From: Aromatoleum toluclasticum ATCC 700605
Lineage (GTDB): Bacteria; Pseudomonadota; Gammaproteobacteria; Burkholderiales; Rhodocyclaceae
Direction of reading: 5' to 3'
Assembly: GCF_000378245.1 (NCBI RefSeq)
Contig: NZ_KB899498.1
Coordinates: forward strand, 184,184 to 248,183
DNA: 64,000 nt
Below, piece after piece: positions 16,398-25,405 of the stretch. Below the pieces are notes generated by a model, which was given only the letters and a program-made list of their open reading frames with translations, was not told the origin of the DNA and did not search any database. The first letter of the stretch is position 1. Every line of letters starts with the position of its first letter. The position numbers were made by a program, and so were the translations under genes.

Positions 16398-17324
16398 TCA
16401 GCGCTGCTGCTGGCGCACGTGCTCCAGGTACGCGGTCGGCCAACTCATCTGGAACCATCCTGCGCCCGGCACGCCGTCGATCTCAACGGCGATGCCGGCT
16501 TCGTTCAGCGTGCGTAGCGGGCTGACCTGGAACGGGAAAAACGCGATGACATCACCCTTGAGTTTGACGAGCCGGCCGGCGGCGTCGCGGATTGAGGCAT
16601 CAACCGAGCGATGACGCAACCCGTCATCGTGTTCGAAGTTGACAACGAGTCCTGTGATTTCGGCGGTTCGGCCGTGCTTATGGACGTAGCCGCGCAGCTC
16701 GGTGCGGCCGTACGCCTGGATCTGGAAGAAATGTACAGCGAGATCGGGTCCAGCTTGCGCCTGCAGGAACTTCCAATGCTGCGTCGCTTCCCAGTCGCGC
16801 ACGCCCCACGAATGGTCGCGATGCCCGGTCGTGTCGAACGGGATCTTTCGGTCGTCGATGCGCAAGACCCCCAGCACTTTTCCGCTCTGCTCGAAGCGGT
16901 CGTCGGCGACCCACGGCGGGCAGCCGTTAGCGTGGGCGCTGTAGGCATACGCGGGGTGCATCGCTTCGAAATGGTATTCGATGCTCGCGCGCTTGCCCGC
17001 AAAGCTGACGTCGACGCTACGCAGTGGCTCGCGCTGACGCACATGCAGTCCGCCGACGTGCCAGTCGTCAAAGTCCATCTCGTCCGGCACCGCGATGCCG
17101 TCGACGACCTCGATGATCGGCTCGTCTCCGATCCCCGGCCCGAACGCGCAGATCGCCGCCCCGGCCTTGCCTTCGCCGGTGACCCACGTATAGACAAATA
17201 TCGCGACCCGCTCGTCGGGCAGCGTCAGCATGTAGGGCATCGACTCCCGGGCGTGCGGACCAGGACGCAAGCGGTGGCGCCGGTCGTGGATCGGGTTCAG
17301 CAGTTTCGGCTCGGCTTCCTTCAT
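16398..17324 (-). CDS. AttH/CrtC-like (lipocalin-type) protein of unknown function, copy 1
   Basis: 308 aa. I recognise no enzyme family with certainty. The block TTGHRDHSWGVRDW near residue 170 is the kind of motif found in AttH / hydroxyneurosporene-synthase (CrtC)-like double-lipocalin proteins, where CrtC hydrates an isoprenoid C=C bond. It is clearly a paralogue of the protein at 22469-23410: both share PYM-LPDE-FVYTWV, DFDDW, CP-VAD-RFEQSG and the DHSWG block. A third, more distant relative is at 17900-18964. Proteins of this type often sit as uncharacterised genes in terpenoid and steroid clusters (from memory, not a search). A role in hydrating or isomerising a terpenoid is a guess. 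No signal peptide is seen. Confidence 0.6.
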   Translation of the reverse strand: MKEAEPKLLNPIHDRRHRLRPGPHARESMPYMLTLPDERVAIFVYTWVTGEGKAGAAICAFGPGIGDEPIIEVVDGIAVPDEMDFDDWHVGGLHVRQREPLRSVDVSFAGKRASIEYHFEAMHPAYAYSAHANGCPPWVADDRFEQSGKVLGVLRIDDRKIPFDTTGHRDHSWGVRDWEATQHWKFLQAQAGPDLAVHFFQIQAYGRTELRGYVHKHGRTAEITGLVVNFEHDDGLRHRSVDASIRDAAGRLVKLKGDVIAFFPFQVSPLRTLNEAGIAVEIDGVPGAGWFQMSWPTAYLEHVRQQQR

Positions 17325-17372
17325 CGTCGTCGATTCCTGTAGCTAGAGTTAGGGGCGTGCCGCGGTTCGCGC

Positions 17373-17846
17373 TCACACGGGAAAGACCGGCGGCGCGTCG
17401 TACTGCCGCACCCCCGCCGCGAGGAACGTTCCGTCCTCGTAACGTGCGTCGCAGCGCCGTTGCCGGATGCGCCAGCCGTCGACTTCGCGAACGAGCTCGT
17501 CGTCATAGGCCGCGGCAACGGTCCAGACGTTGCGCGTGCCGTCATCTCGGATCTGGATGTGCGTCGCATGAGCGCGGCTCGACGCGCGCGCCAGGTCGCG
17601 GTCGATTTCGATGACTGGGTTGCTCACGGTGTGGCAGGTCCACCAACACTTGCGGAGAAAGCCGCCGAAGACGTCCTGCGCCTCGCACATCGAAAACCGG
17701 ATCAGCTGTTCGCCGAGCAGGTAGACGAGCTGGGCGTTGGGGGAGAACACGGTGTCGAGCCGGTCGAGTTGCTTCTTGTCGAGCACTTCGGCATAGCGCA
17801 GCACGACTTGGGCAATGTCAGAGCGCGCCTGGACGTCTTCGTTCAC
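17373..17846 (-). CDS. SnoaL-like (NTF2-fold) protein
   Basis: 157 aa from a GTG at 17846 with a strong GAGGAGGAA ribosome site upstream; no ATG fits. The sequence begins with an acidic helix (DIAQVVLRYAEVLDKKQLDRL), then DTVFSPNAQLVY, and has the helix-then-sheet pattern of SnoaL-4 / NTF2-like domains, which include ring-dioxygenase beta subunits, dehydratases and isomerases. No dioxygenase alpha subunit is nearby, so a dehydratase or isomerase, or a small-molecule binding role, is more likely. It is flanked by two AttH/CrtC-like genes in one operon. Confidence 0.65.
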   Translation of the reverse strand: MNEDVQARSDIAQVVLRYAEVLDKKQLDRLDTVFSPNAQLVYLLGEQLIRFSMCEAQDVFGGFLRKCWWTCHTVSNPVIEIDRDLARASSRAHATHIQIRDDGTRNVWTVAAAYDDELVREVDGWRIRQRRCDARYEDGTFLAAGVRQYDAPPVFPV

Positions 17847-17899
17847 GATGGGTTCCTCCTCGGGGAGCAGAGCCGGGAATCGCGGGGGATACGGTCGGG

Positions 17900-18964
17900 T
17901 CAGGTTCCGTACGACAGCTCGAAGATGCCGCACCCAGTCTCGCCCTCGCAGCTGACCTCGACGACGTGGTCCTGAAGGCCCATCGAGGCCGGATTGAGCC
18001 GGGAGTCGGCAGGCTCCCACCGCTCGCCGGTGACCTTTAGCGGCCCCTGGCGCATGCCGTGAATGACGCCGTCCTTGCCGCCGTAATTGCCGCCGCGTAG
18101 GTGCACGCAGGTGGGTAGGCGGCGCATCTTCACCGGCAGCACGCGACCCGACGCGAGATGCACATCGACGGCGCAGCCCTCGAAGTGCTCGTTCGGCCCG
18201 AGTTCGAAGCGCCGCACGATGTGCGTCACCTTCTCCTGCGCACCGCCCTTCGCGTCGCTCCAGCGCACGAGGCCCTCGAAGAAGCGCGGCGTCCCGTCCT
18301 GCTCCTGCGTCTGGAAGTACCACAAGTAGAACGAATCGAGCTGCACGCACACCCAGTTGTGACGCGTGCCCCAGTTCGCCTGCCGGAACCACTCGGTCAT
18401 GTCCTCGATGACGGCGATGCCTGGCCGCACCCCCCACGAGCGGTCGCGCACCGCGTAGTGCCGGTCCGGCGTCAGTGCGATGCGGCGGCTGTCAAGCTCC
18501 ACCCAGCCTTCGACGCGGCCGACATGGCCGAAGTGCGTCCAATCCCAGACCTTGCGACCCTTCACCTCCGACACCAGCCGCATCGGCTCCATCGCCTCGA
18601 AGTTCGCGACGTAGTCGAACTCGTAGCGCGCGCCGTACGGGTTGTCGTCGAGCCAAAAGCGCCAGCGCTTCATCGGTTCGACGACTTCGGCATGCAGCGG
18701 GCCGACAGCCATGACGTCGCGGTCGCCGCCGACAAGCTCACGCGAGCTCCGGACGTTGACCTGCAACTCCGGTGTCGCGATGCACGCGAAGCCGTCCGAC
18801 ACCTTCATGTTCGGATAGACGCCAATGCCCTGAGCGATCGATAGGGACCCGTCGATCGCCTGAAGGTTGAAATAAAAGCGGTCGAACCAGCGCGGGTCGG
18901 ACTCGACGATGTTGTCGAGCGTGCCGTAGTTCTGATGGATCAAAAGATCGTCGAGACGGGGCAT
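17900..18964 (-). CDS. AttH/CrtC-like protein of unknown function, distant copy
   Basis: 354 aa from the ATG at 18964; longer upstream frames lack support. It shares the overall layout of the other two AttH-like proteins here, with RHYAVRDRSWGVRP in place of the GHRDHSWG block, followed by a Trp-rich stretch (NWVCVQLDSFYLWYF). It is the first gene of the leftward operon, facing the divergent operon that starts at 19315. Function is not known to me. Its place at the head of a ketone/terpenoid-type operon hints at action on an early, hydrophobic substrate. Confidence 0.6.
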   Translation of the reverse strand: MPRLDDLLIHQNYGTLDNIVESDPRWFDRFYFNLQAIDGSLSIAQGIGVYPNMKVSDGFACIATPELQVNVRSSRELVGGDRDVMAVGPLHAEVVEPMKRWRFWLDDNPYGARYEFDYVANFEAMEPMRLVSEVKGRKVWDWTHFGHVGRVEGWVELDSRRIALTPDRHYAVRDRSWGVRPGIAVIEDMTEWFRQANWGTRHNWVCVQLDSFYLWYFQTQEQDGTPRFFEGLVRWSDAKGGAQEKVTHIVRRFELGPNEHFEGCAVDVHLASGRVLPVKMRRLPTCVHLRGGNYGGKDGVIHGMRQGPLKVTGERWEPADSRLNPASMGLQDHVVEVSCEGETGCGIFELSYGT

Positions 18965-19314
18965 CAGGCTTCTCCTAGAACGGACGGAAAGATCGGTGAG
19001 TCGTCGCGGGCCGGGAATTCGGCGAGTGACACGCGGCCCGGTGCAGACTCGGCGCAATGCAGGCTCGCGACCGGACACAAGCGGTTCTCGATCGGATGGC
19101 AACGTCGCGAAGACTACGGCTCAGCCGGGTTCGGCGCGCCCCCAAAAGGGGGGGGGGGGCGGCGGGAGTGGGGCAGGGGGTGGAACAACGGAATGGACCC
19201 CCGTGTTTGCATCGTCGTCACAACCCCACTCCAATGGGGGGTCCGTCGGCCGCAGTCTTGCGAGTAGCTTTCGCCGTGAGGTATTCGCGCAACGATCTTG
19301 TCGGGGACTGAACA
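18965..19314. promoter_or_regulatory. 350 bp divergent intergenic region with a 12-G tract
   Basis: No gene is seen here. The region separates the leftward operon (first gene ends at 18964) from the rightward SDR operon (19315), so it should hold both promoters. It has an uninterrupted run of 12 G (19148-19159), and nested inverted repeats: GGACCCCC (19195-19202) with GGGGGTCC (19237-19244), and CCCCA-CTCCAA-TGGGG (19224-19239). No convincing -35/-10 pair was found by eye. Confidence 0.4.
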
Positions 19315-20139
19315 ATGAGGGCACATCGATTCGACGGAAAGGTGGCGGTGGTCACCGGCGGCACGTCCGGCGTCGGCGCTTCGACCGCGCAAATCCTGCT
19401 GGAGGAGGGGGCGAAAGTGCTGGTCTGCGCCCGGCGTGAACCGGCCGACGACGTGTGGCGGCGCCTCAACGCCGCAGGCACGGTGACGTTCCAGAAGTGT
19501 GACGTCGCCGTTCAGGACGAGGTCGAGGGCGCGATCGTGCGCGCAGTGAATAACTTCGGCGGCCTCGACATTCTCGTCAACAACGCTGGGTGCGGCTGCT
19601 TCGGCCAGACGCCGGATCTCGATCCGGCCACGTGGCACCAGACTGTCGGCGTGAACCTGCACTCCGTGTATTACGGATGCCGCGCCGCCATTCCGCATAT
19701 GCGCAAGCGCGGAGGCGGGGCGATCGTCAACGTCGCGTCGATCTCGGGACTTTCCGGCGACTACGGTTTCACGGCCTACAACGCGGCGAAGGGGGCGGTC
19801 GTCAATTACACGCGCTCGCTCGCGATCGATCACGCGCCCGAGGGCATCCGCGTCAACGCGGTCTGCCCGGGGCTTATCGACACCCCGATGACGTCGATCA
19901 TCGGCGAGTTGGGCCTCAGCGAGACCTGGGTCTCGTCGATCCCGCTAGGGCGGGCGGCGCAGCCCGACGAAATCGCCAAGGTGGTCGCCTTCCTCGCGTC
20001 CGACGAGGCGAGCTTCATGATCGGCAGCATCGTCGTAGCCGACGGCGGACTCAGCGCAGCGACAGGGCAGCCGAACTTGCCGAAAGTGATGGCGCAGATG
20101 CAGGCGAGCGAACAGCGGCCGGCGCCAGCGGCGGGCTGA
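19315..20139 (+). CDS. Short-chain dehydrogenase/reductase (classical SDR)
   Basis: 274 aa. TGGTSGVG, the NNAG motif (LVNNAGCGCFGQ), the serine in NVASISGLSG and the catalytic YNAAK are present, and ADGG closes the fold, so it should be an active NAD(P)-dependent oxidoreductase. An unusual 25-residue tail (AATGQPNLPKVM..., rich in Ala, Gln and Pro) follows the normal SDR end. It is the first gene of the rightward operon that mirrors the leftward operon across the 350 bp divergent region. Substrate unknown; a hydroxyacyl-CoA or cyclic alcohol is most likely from context. Confidence 0.84.
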   Translation: MRAHRFDGKVAVVTGGTSGVGASTAQILLEEGAKVLVCARREPADDVWRRLNAAGTVTFQKCDVAVQDEVEGAIVRAVNNFGGLDILVNNAGCGCFGQTPDLDPATWHQTVGVNLHSVYYGCRAAIPHMRKRGGGAIVNVASISGLSGDYGFTAYNAAKGAVVNYTRSLAIDHAPEGIRVNAVCPGLIDTPMTSIIGELGLSETWVSSIPLGRAAQPDEIAKVVAFLASDEASFMIGSIVVADGGLSAATGQPNLPKVMAQMQASEQRPAPAAG

Positions 20140-20364
20140 GCGGTTCTCGCATGACGATAGTCGGCCGTCGGGGCGCCGGGGCGAAGGCGAAGGACTTGGC
20201 GCGAAGCGATCCGGAATCGGTACGGCACGCCCTACGACATGTCTGGATCATTGCCGTCCGATCGGCGTCACCCCCCATTTTCCCCCCTTTGTAGGGTTCT
20301 AGCGTGGGGGCAGCCCCCGCATATTGCATCGGGAACTCGGTTCAATCACCGGCAGGAGGATCAA

Positions 20365-21183
20365 GTGAAGGCACTCGAAGGAAAAGTCGCGCTCGTTACC
20401 GGCGCGGCACGCGGCATCGGTGCAGGCATCGCGCGTTGCCTGGCAGCGCAGGGCGCGCGCGTCGCAATCCTCGACCTCGCGCTTGCCGATGCCGAGGCGA
20501 CCGCTGCGACGCTTGAGGCGCCCGCGATCGGGCTCGAGGCCGACGCCGCTGACGAGCGCGCGATGGCTGCGGCCGCCGATAGGGTGGCTTCCGCGTTCGG
20601 CGGCATCGACATCATGGTCAACAACGCGGGCGGCGCAGGCAGCGATGTCGAACTGCTCGCGATGGGCATGCCGTTCGCGAACGTGACGCAACGCGGTTGG
20701 GACGCGCAACTGCAGGGCAATCTGCGCACCGCCTACGCGGGCTGCAAGGCCGCGATTCCGCACCTGCAAGCGCGCGGGGGCGGGGCGATCGTCAATATCG
20801 CGTCGATCGCCGGACTGATGGCCATGCCCAGCGTGCCCGCCTATGCTGCCGCCAAGGCCGGCGTCATCAGCTTGACGCGCAGCCTCGCGCTCGAACTGGG
20901 GCCGAGTCTGATCCGAGTCAATGCGATTTGTCCCGGGTTCCTGTGGACGCGGGCGTGGGAGTTCCTCGCGACGCTGATGAAGCAGAGCGTCCCCGAGTAT
21001 CGCGACATGGCGCCGCGCGAGATTTTCCTCGACGCCGTGACGCGGAACACGCCGATGGGGCGCGAGCAGACGCCCGAGGACATCGGCCATCTAGTCGCGT
21101 TCCTCGGCAGCAACGGCGCCGCGAACATCACCGGCCAGGAAATCAAGGTGGACGGCGGCATCACGCTGAACGTCATGCGCTGA
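20365..21183 (+). CDS. Short-chain dehydrogenase/reductase (classical SDR)
   Basis: 272 aa from a GTG at 20365, which has GGAGGA just upstream; no ATG fits the SDR N-terminus. TGAARGIG, the NNAG motif (MVNNAGGAGS), the serine in NIASIAGLMA and the catalytic YAAAK are all seen, with a C-terminal KVDGGIT. Between the dinucleotide domain and the active site there is a slightly longer loop (ELLAMGMPFANVTQRGWD) than usual. 37 bp separate it from the phosphotransferase gene. The 225 bp before it contain runs of C and G and a GGGGGC-A-GCCCCC dyad, but no clear promoter. Confidence 0.84.
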   Translation: MKALEGKVALVTGAARGIGAGIARCLAAQGARVAILDLALADAEATAATLEAPAIGLEADAADERAMAAAADRVASAFGGIDIMVNNAGGAGSDVELLAMGMPFANVTQRGWDAQLQGNLRTAYAGCKAAIPHLQARGGGAIVNIASIAGLMAMPSVPAYAAAKAGVISLTRSLALELGPSLIRVNAICPGFLWTRAWEFLATLMKQSVPEYRDMAPREIFLDAVTRNTPMGREQTPEDIGHLVAFLGSNGAANITGQEIKVDGGITLNVMR

Positions 21184-21220
21184 TGGCACACGAGAAATCG
21201 CTTCCGAAGAGGAGTGTGTG

Positions 21221-22423
21221 ATGGACTTGATCGACAAGAACCGCCCTTCTCCCGCCTGGATCCGGCAGATGCGCGAGCGCTTTCCCTGCGAGCGCGCGGT
21301 GGACGCGATCCTCACGCGCAAACTGGAGCGGCGCGCGGGGCGCCCGTTCAAACAGCCGTCGCTGCACGAGCTGATGCAGGGGGTGAAGAACCTGCTCGAT
21401 GCCAGGCTGGGCGGCGGCTTCGAGCTGAGCAGGCCGCGCTGGCTCGTGGGCGGCGCCTCGAAGATCCATGTCGCATTCGAGCTGACCTGGGACGAGCCGC
21501 TGGCGGGTCGTGTCACGCGCACGATGGTGCTGCGCATGGAGCCGGCAGAGTCGACCGCGGAATCGAGCCGCCTGCGCGAGTTCCAGCTCATCAAGGCGTG
21601 CGAGGGCCTCGTGCCGGTGCCCAAAATGTATTGGCTCGACGAGGACGGCAGCTTCCTGCCCTATCCGGCTGTCATTTGCGGGTTCAACGCCGGGGTGACC
21701 AAGCCGAGCCGGGCCGCGGGCGAGGTCGCTGGCGGCCCGGGTGCGGGCTTCGACCCCGCCATCCGCCCCATCCTCGGCGCCCAGTTCGTCGATTGTCTCG
21801 CCCGGATCCACACCTGCGACTGGCTCAAGGCCGACCTCGGCACGCTCGACGTGCCCGCGGCCGGCACCACCCAGGCCGTCGAGTGGCAGCTCAACTGGTG
21901 GGAGCGGGTGTGGGAAGAGGACGCTCATGAGGATGTCCCGCTGATGCGCCTGGCGATGAACTGGCTACGCGAGCATATGCCGGTGGTCGAGAAGGTGTCG
22001 CTGGTGCACGGGGACTACCGCACCGGCAACTTCCTCTATACCGAGCATGACAACAAGATCAGCGCGATCCTCGACTGGGAGCTCGGCCATCTGGGCGACC
22101 GGCACGAGGATATCGCCTACGCGGCGGTGCAGCCGTTCGGCAGTTTCGCCGAGGACGGCAAGACCTTCTTGGTCGGCGGCTTCATGCCGCGCGAGCAGTT
22201 CTACGCCGATTACGAGAAGGCGAGCGGGCTGCCGGTGCGCGAGGAGGTCGTCCGCTACTACGAGATCCTCATCACCTACAAGCTCGTCGCGATCGAGCTC
22301 GCGACGATGTACCGCATTGCAGCCTGCGGCAAGACGCATCACGACATCCTGATGACCTGGCTCATCGCCGTCTCGTACCCGACGCTCGCCCTGCTGCGCG
22401 ACCGCCTCGAAGCGGCGGGCTGA
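21221..22423 (+). CDS. Aminoglycoside-phosphotransferase-fold kinase (ACAD10/11-type), copy 1
   Basis: 400 aa from the ATG at 21221 (AGGAG 7 bases upstream; a GTG at 21218 is an alternative). The kinase catalytic loop HGDYRTGNFLY and the metal-binding ILDWE are present. This family is related to the kinase domain of ACAD10/ACAD11, which phosphorylates 4-hydroxyacyl-CoAs so that phosphate can be eliminated during beta-oxidation. It is a clear paralogue of the gene at 56916-58112: both start with IDKNRP, then PRWL-GGASK and MEPAES. Unlike that copy it lacks an adjacent DUF6285-like gene. Phosphorylation of a hydroxylated acyl-CoA in the pathway is a plausible but unproven role. Confidence 0.78.
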   Translation: MDLIDKNRPSPAWIRQMRERFPCERAVDAILTRKLERRAGRPFKQPSLHELMQGVKNLLDARLGGGFELSRPRWLVGGASKIHVAFELTWDEPLAGRVTRTMVLRMEPAESTAESSRLREFQLIKACEGLVPVPKMYWLDEDGSFLPYPAVICGFNAGVTKPSRAAGEVAGGPGAGFDPAIRPILGAQFVDCLARIHTCDWLKADLGTLDVPAAGTTQAVEWQLNWWERVWEEDAHEDVPLMRLAMNWLREHMPVVEKVSLVHGDYRTGNFLYTEHDNKISAILDWELGHLGDRHEDIAYAAVQPFGSFAEDGKTFLVGGFMPREQFYADYEKASGLPVREEVVRYYEILITYKLVAIELATMYRIAACGKTHHDILMTWLIAVSYPTLALLRDRLEAAG

Positions 22424-22468
22424 GGCGGGCACAGGGCACCTATCCTGCTTTCGACAAGGAGCGAACCC

Positions 22469-23410
22469 ATGAAACTGACAGAAATTCAGGTCGACCCGCG
22501 GCTCACGCTCGAACCGTCCGATGATCGGCGGCACGCGCTGCGCGCGGAATCGGTCGCGCGCGAGTCGATCCCCTACATGGTCGTCCTGCCCGACGAGAAG
22601 CTGGCGGCCTTTGTCTACACCTGGGTCGGCGGCGACAGCAAGGCGGGCTCGGCCTGCTGCATTTTCGGGCCGGGCGCCGGATCGAACGCCGTGTTCGAGA
22701 TCCGCGACGGCATCGAGGTGCCGCGCGACGCGGACTTCGACGACTGGAAGGTCGGCGACGTCCACGTGCGCCAGGGCAAGCCGCTCGAAGTGGTCGACGT
22801 CGTCTACAACGGCGACCGGGTCGGCTTCGAGATGCATTTCGAGGGGACGCATCCGGCCTACAACTACGCGGGGCATCGCGACGGGTGCCCGAGCGCGGTC
22901 GCCGACAACCGCTTCGAGCAGAGCGGCCTCATCACCGGCGCGCTGCGGCTGGACGGCCGGCGCATGCCGTTCGAGACGACCGGGCACCGCGACCACTCGT
23001 GGGGAACCCGCGACTGGGCAGCGGTCCAGCACTGGAAGTGGTTCCAGGGCCAGGCCGGCGCCGACCTGTCGGTGCATTTCTTCGAGATCCATGTGGCCGG
23101 ACGCACCTATCTGCGCGGCTATGTCTACAAAGAGGGCCATATGGCCGAGGTCACGTCGGTGCAGGTCGATTTCGAGCACGACGCCGACCTGAGCCACCGC
23201 TCGATGACTGCGATCGTCGCCGACGACGCGGGACGCACGACGAAGGTCAGCGGGCGCACATTCGCGCTGTACCCGTTCCATGTCAGTCCGACGACCGTGC
23301 TCAACGAGGCGGGCATGACCGTCGAGTTCGACGGCAAGCCCGGGGTCGGCTGGCTGGAGATGTGCTGGCCGCGCATCTACGTCGAACACATGGCGCAGCG
23401 CAACGGGTGA
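22469..23410 (+). CDS. AttH/CrtC-like (lipocalin-type) protein of unknown function, copy 2
   Basis: 313 aa with AAGGAGCGAACCC before the ATG. It is a paralogue of the protein at 16398-17324, alignable from end to end by eye. The motif TTGHRDHSWGTRDW is near residue 170 and the C-terminal PFHVSPTTVLNEAGMTVEFD matches PFQVSPLRTLNEAGIAVEID of copy 1. No catalytic assignment can be made. Having one copy in each of two divergent operons suggests that related substrates, or two stages of one pathway, each need such a protein. Confidence 0.6.
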   Translation: MKLTEIQVDPRLTLEPSDDRRHALRAESVARESIPYMVVLPDEKLAAFVYTWVGGDSKAGSACCIFGPGAGSNAVFEIRDGIEVPRDADFDDWKVGDVHVRQGKPLEVVDVVYNGDRVGFEMHFEGTHPAYNYAGHRDGCPSAVADNRFEQSGLITGALRLDGRRMPFETTGHRDHSWGTRDWAAVQHWKWFQGQAGADLSVHFFEIHVAGRTYLRGYVYKEGHMAEVTSVQVDFEHDADLSHRSMTAIVADDAGRTTKVSGRTFALYPFHVSPTTVLNEAGMTVEFDGKPGVGWLEMCWPRIYVEHMAQRNG

Positions 23411-23422
23411 ATATCGGGGGAT

Positions 23423-24223
23423 ATGAAAATCATGACCGAACAAATCGAGTGCGGTGCCGACCCGCGATACAGCGAAGGGACCGCGATCGTCATCGGCGGC
23501 AGCGGTGGCATCGGACAGGCGATCTGCGAGGCGCTCGCGCGCGATGGCTCGAACGTCGTGCTCACCTATCGGCGCAACGCGGCGCGGGCCGCCGAAGCCG
23601 TGGCGCGGGTGCAGGTCCATGGCCGGCAGGCCGAGGCCGAGTCGGTGTCGGTCGAGCGGCCCGATGAGCTGAAGGCCTTCGTCGACCGCGTCGCGGCGCG
23701 TTTTGGCCGCATCCATTCGGTGGTCTATGCCGCCGGACCCGAGATCCACATGAAGCGCATCCATGCGCTCACGCCGGCGGAATGGGCGGCGGCGATCAAC
23801 GCCGACGTCAATGGCTGCTTCAACCTCGTGTGGGCCACGCTGCCGCATCTCAAGGCGCATCCCGGCGGCGCCCTCGTCGCCCTGATCACCGCGGCCGTCG
23901 AACGGGTGCCGTCGCAGGACATCCTGTCGGCCTCGCCAAAGGCGGCGATCGAGATGCTGATCCGCGGTGTCGCCAAGGAAGAGGGGCGCAACGGCGTCCG
24001 CGCCAACTGCGTCGGGCCGGGCTGGATCAACGCGGGGCTCGGCAAGGCCGTGCTCGACGGGGAGTTCCCTCCCGAGCACGTCGAGCGGATCCGCAAGTCG
24101 ATCCCGCTGCGCGAGTTCGGTCAGCCCGCGGACGTGGCCGAGGCGGTCGCCTTCCTGCTGTCGTCGCGGGCGAGGTTCATCACCGGACAGTCAATCGCGG
24201 TGGACGGCGGCGGACAGCTCTAG
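23423..24223 (+). CDS. SDR-fold protein lacking the catalytic tyrosine
   Basis: 266 aa; the ATG at 23423 or the one at 23432 may be used. The Rossmann motif is IGGSGGIG, and NNAG is altered to YAAG. Where a classical SDR has YxxxK this protein reads SASPK, so the lysine stays but the tyrosine is serine. The upstream catalytic serine is also not obvious (LITAAVERVPS). The C-terminal AVDGGGQL is normal. It may be an enoyl-CoA reductase-like or otherwise non-canonical SDR, or it may have lost redox activity. It is the last gene of the rightward operon, ahead of the terminator at 24362-24407. Confidence 0.75.
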   Translation: MKIMTEQIECGADPRYSEGTAIVIGGSGGIGQAICEALARDGSNVVLTYRRNAARAAEAVARVQVHGRQAEAESVSVERPDELKAFVDRVAARFGRIHSVVYAAGPEIHMKRIHALTPAEWAAAINADVNGCFNLVWATLPHLKAHPGGALVALITAAVERVPSQDILSASPKAAIEMLIRGVAKEEGRNGVRANCVGPGWINAGLGKAVLDGEFPPEHVERIRKSIPLREFGQPADVAEAVAFLLSSRARFITGQSIAVDGGGQL

Positions 24224-24361
24224 TCGTTTCACATGGGCTGGCTGTCGCCGGCCGCGTCTTCATGCGCCCGACGGGGACGGAAACGTTCCGCCGGGCGTTT
24301 GTCCGTTCGGCAGCACGAGAAAGGCAAAAAAGGGGAAGGGGCGAATCGAGGTGAAAAAAAA

Positions 24362-24407
24362 CCTCGGCAGGCAAGAGGAGGAGAGGAGGAATCCAAGCCT
24401 GCCGAGG
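24362..24407 (-). terminator. Hairpin terminator shared with the right-hand etf cluster, copy 1
   Basis: CCTCGGCAGGC (24362-24372) pairs perfectly with GCCTGCCGAGG (24397-24407) around 24 nt. Eight A residues at 24354-24361 become a U-tract on the minus strand, so it should stop transcription of the etf remnant. It probably also acts against the convergent SDR operon. The same CCTCGGCAGG stem recurs at 58654-58701, behind the intact etfA gene. Confidence 0.7.
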
Positions 24408-24440
24408 GGCCGCGGGGACCGGTCGCCGTGTCGGCGACGG

Positions 24441-25405
24441 TCAGGCCAATCGAGAAGTGAGTTCCGGCACCAGCGAGAACAGGTCGCCGACCACGCCGTA
24501 ATCGGCGACCTGGAAGATCGGTGCCTCAGGATCCTTGTTGATCGCGACGATCACCTTGGAGTCCTTCATGCCCGCCAGATGCTGGATGGCGCCTGAGATG
24601 CCGATGGCTAGATAGAGCTGGGGCGCGACGGTCTTGCCGGTCTGGCCCACGTGGTAGTCGTTCGGTGCCTGACCGCCTCCTCGACGGCGATCTCGTCGAA
24701 GGGAATCATCGACATCTTCGCGTTTGCGAGATCGACCTCCGGCCGCACATGTTCGTCGCGGTCGAAGCGTACGATACCTTTGCGGCCGGGGATCTTGATC
24801 GGCACGATCTGAGTGTCGAAGCGGCCTTCCTCGATCGCCCCGGCGCCCCGGCGCTGACTTTCTGCTGCGAGCGCGTCCTGCATGCTGCGCGAGATGCCGT
24901 AGCGTTCGGCGACATTCTCCGCGGTGATCCCCATGTGCACGCGGTTCCAGGAGTCGTGCAGACTGCCGTTCATGTAATCGATGCAGCTCGCGTCGCCCAT
25001 GGCGCCCCAGCGCAGCGACGGTGCGAGATAGGGGCCGCGGCTCATCGATTCGGCTCCGCCGCCGATGGCGATGTCGGCACCGCCCATCGCGATCGTCTGA
25101 GCTGCGGAAAGGATCGACTGCAGCCCCGATCTGCACAGCCGATTAACGTTGAAGGCGGGCGTCTCGCGGGGGATGCCGGCGTCGATGGCGGAAATGCGGC
25201 TCAAATAGGCGTCGGCGGGCTCGGTCGGAATCACGTTGCCGAACACGACGTGGCCGACGTCCGGGGGCGCCACGCGGCTGCGCTCGAGCGCGGCCTGAAC
25301 CACTGTGGTGGCGAGCGTGCGCATCGGCACGTCCTTAAGGGCACCCCCGTAACTTCCGATCGCGGTCCGGGCCGCGCCGACGACGACGATTTCACGCTGT
25401 GGCAT
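24441..25405 (-). pseudogene. Chimeric remnant: thiolase N-terminus, EtfB fragment, EtfA C-terminus
   Basis: From the ATG at 25405 the frame encodes about 225 residues of an acetyl-CoA acetyltransferase-type thiolase, including the nucleophile region [10 protein letters not shown] (the usual Gly after Cys is Arg). It then passes in frame into about 23 residues of EtfB ([20 protein letters not shown], near 24737-24672). After that it changes frame and continues as the last 75 residues of EtfA (near 24670-24441). Compared with the intact thiolase-etfB-etfA series at 61647-58745 the order is the same, but about 1.9 kb is missing in two deletions. The promoter and terminator are conserved. The thiolase lacks its second catalytic His/Cys domain, so the product cannot be a thiolase or an ETF. 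The 265 aa fusion ORF could still be translated. Confidence 0.9.

Noticed and set aside
21965..24079. 704-codon minus-strand open frame
   Set aside because: Shadow of the kinase, AttH-like and SDR genes on the plus strand; no recognisable motif.
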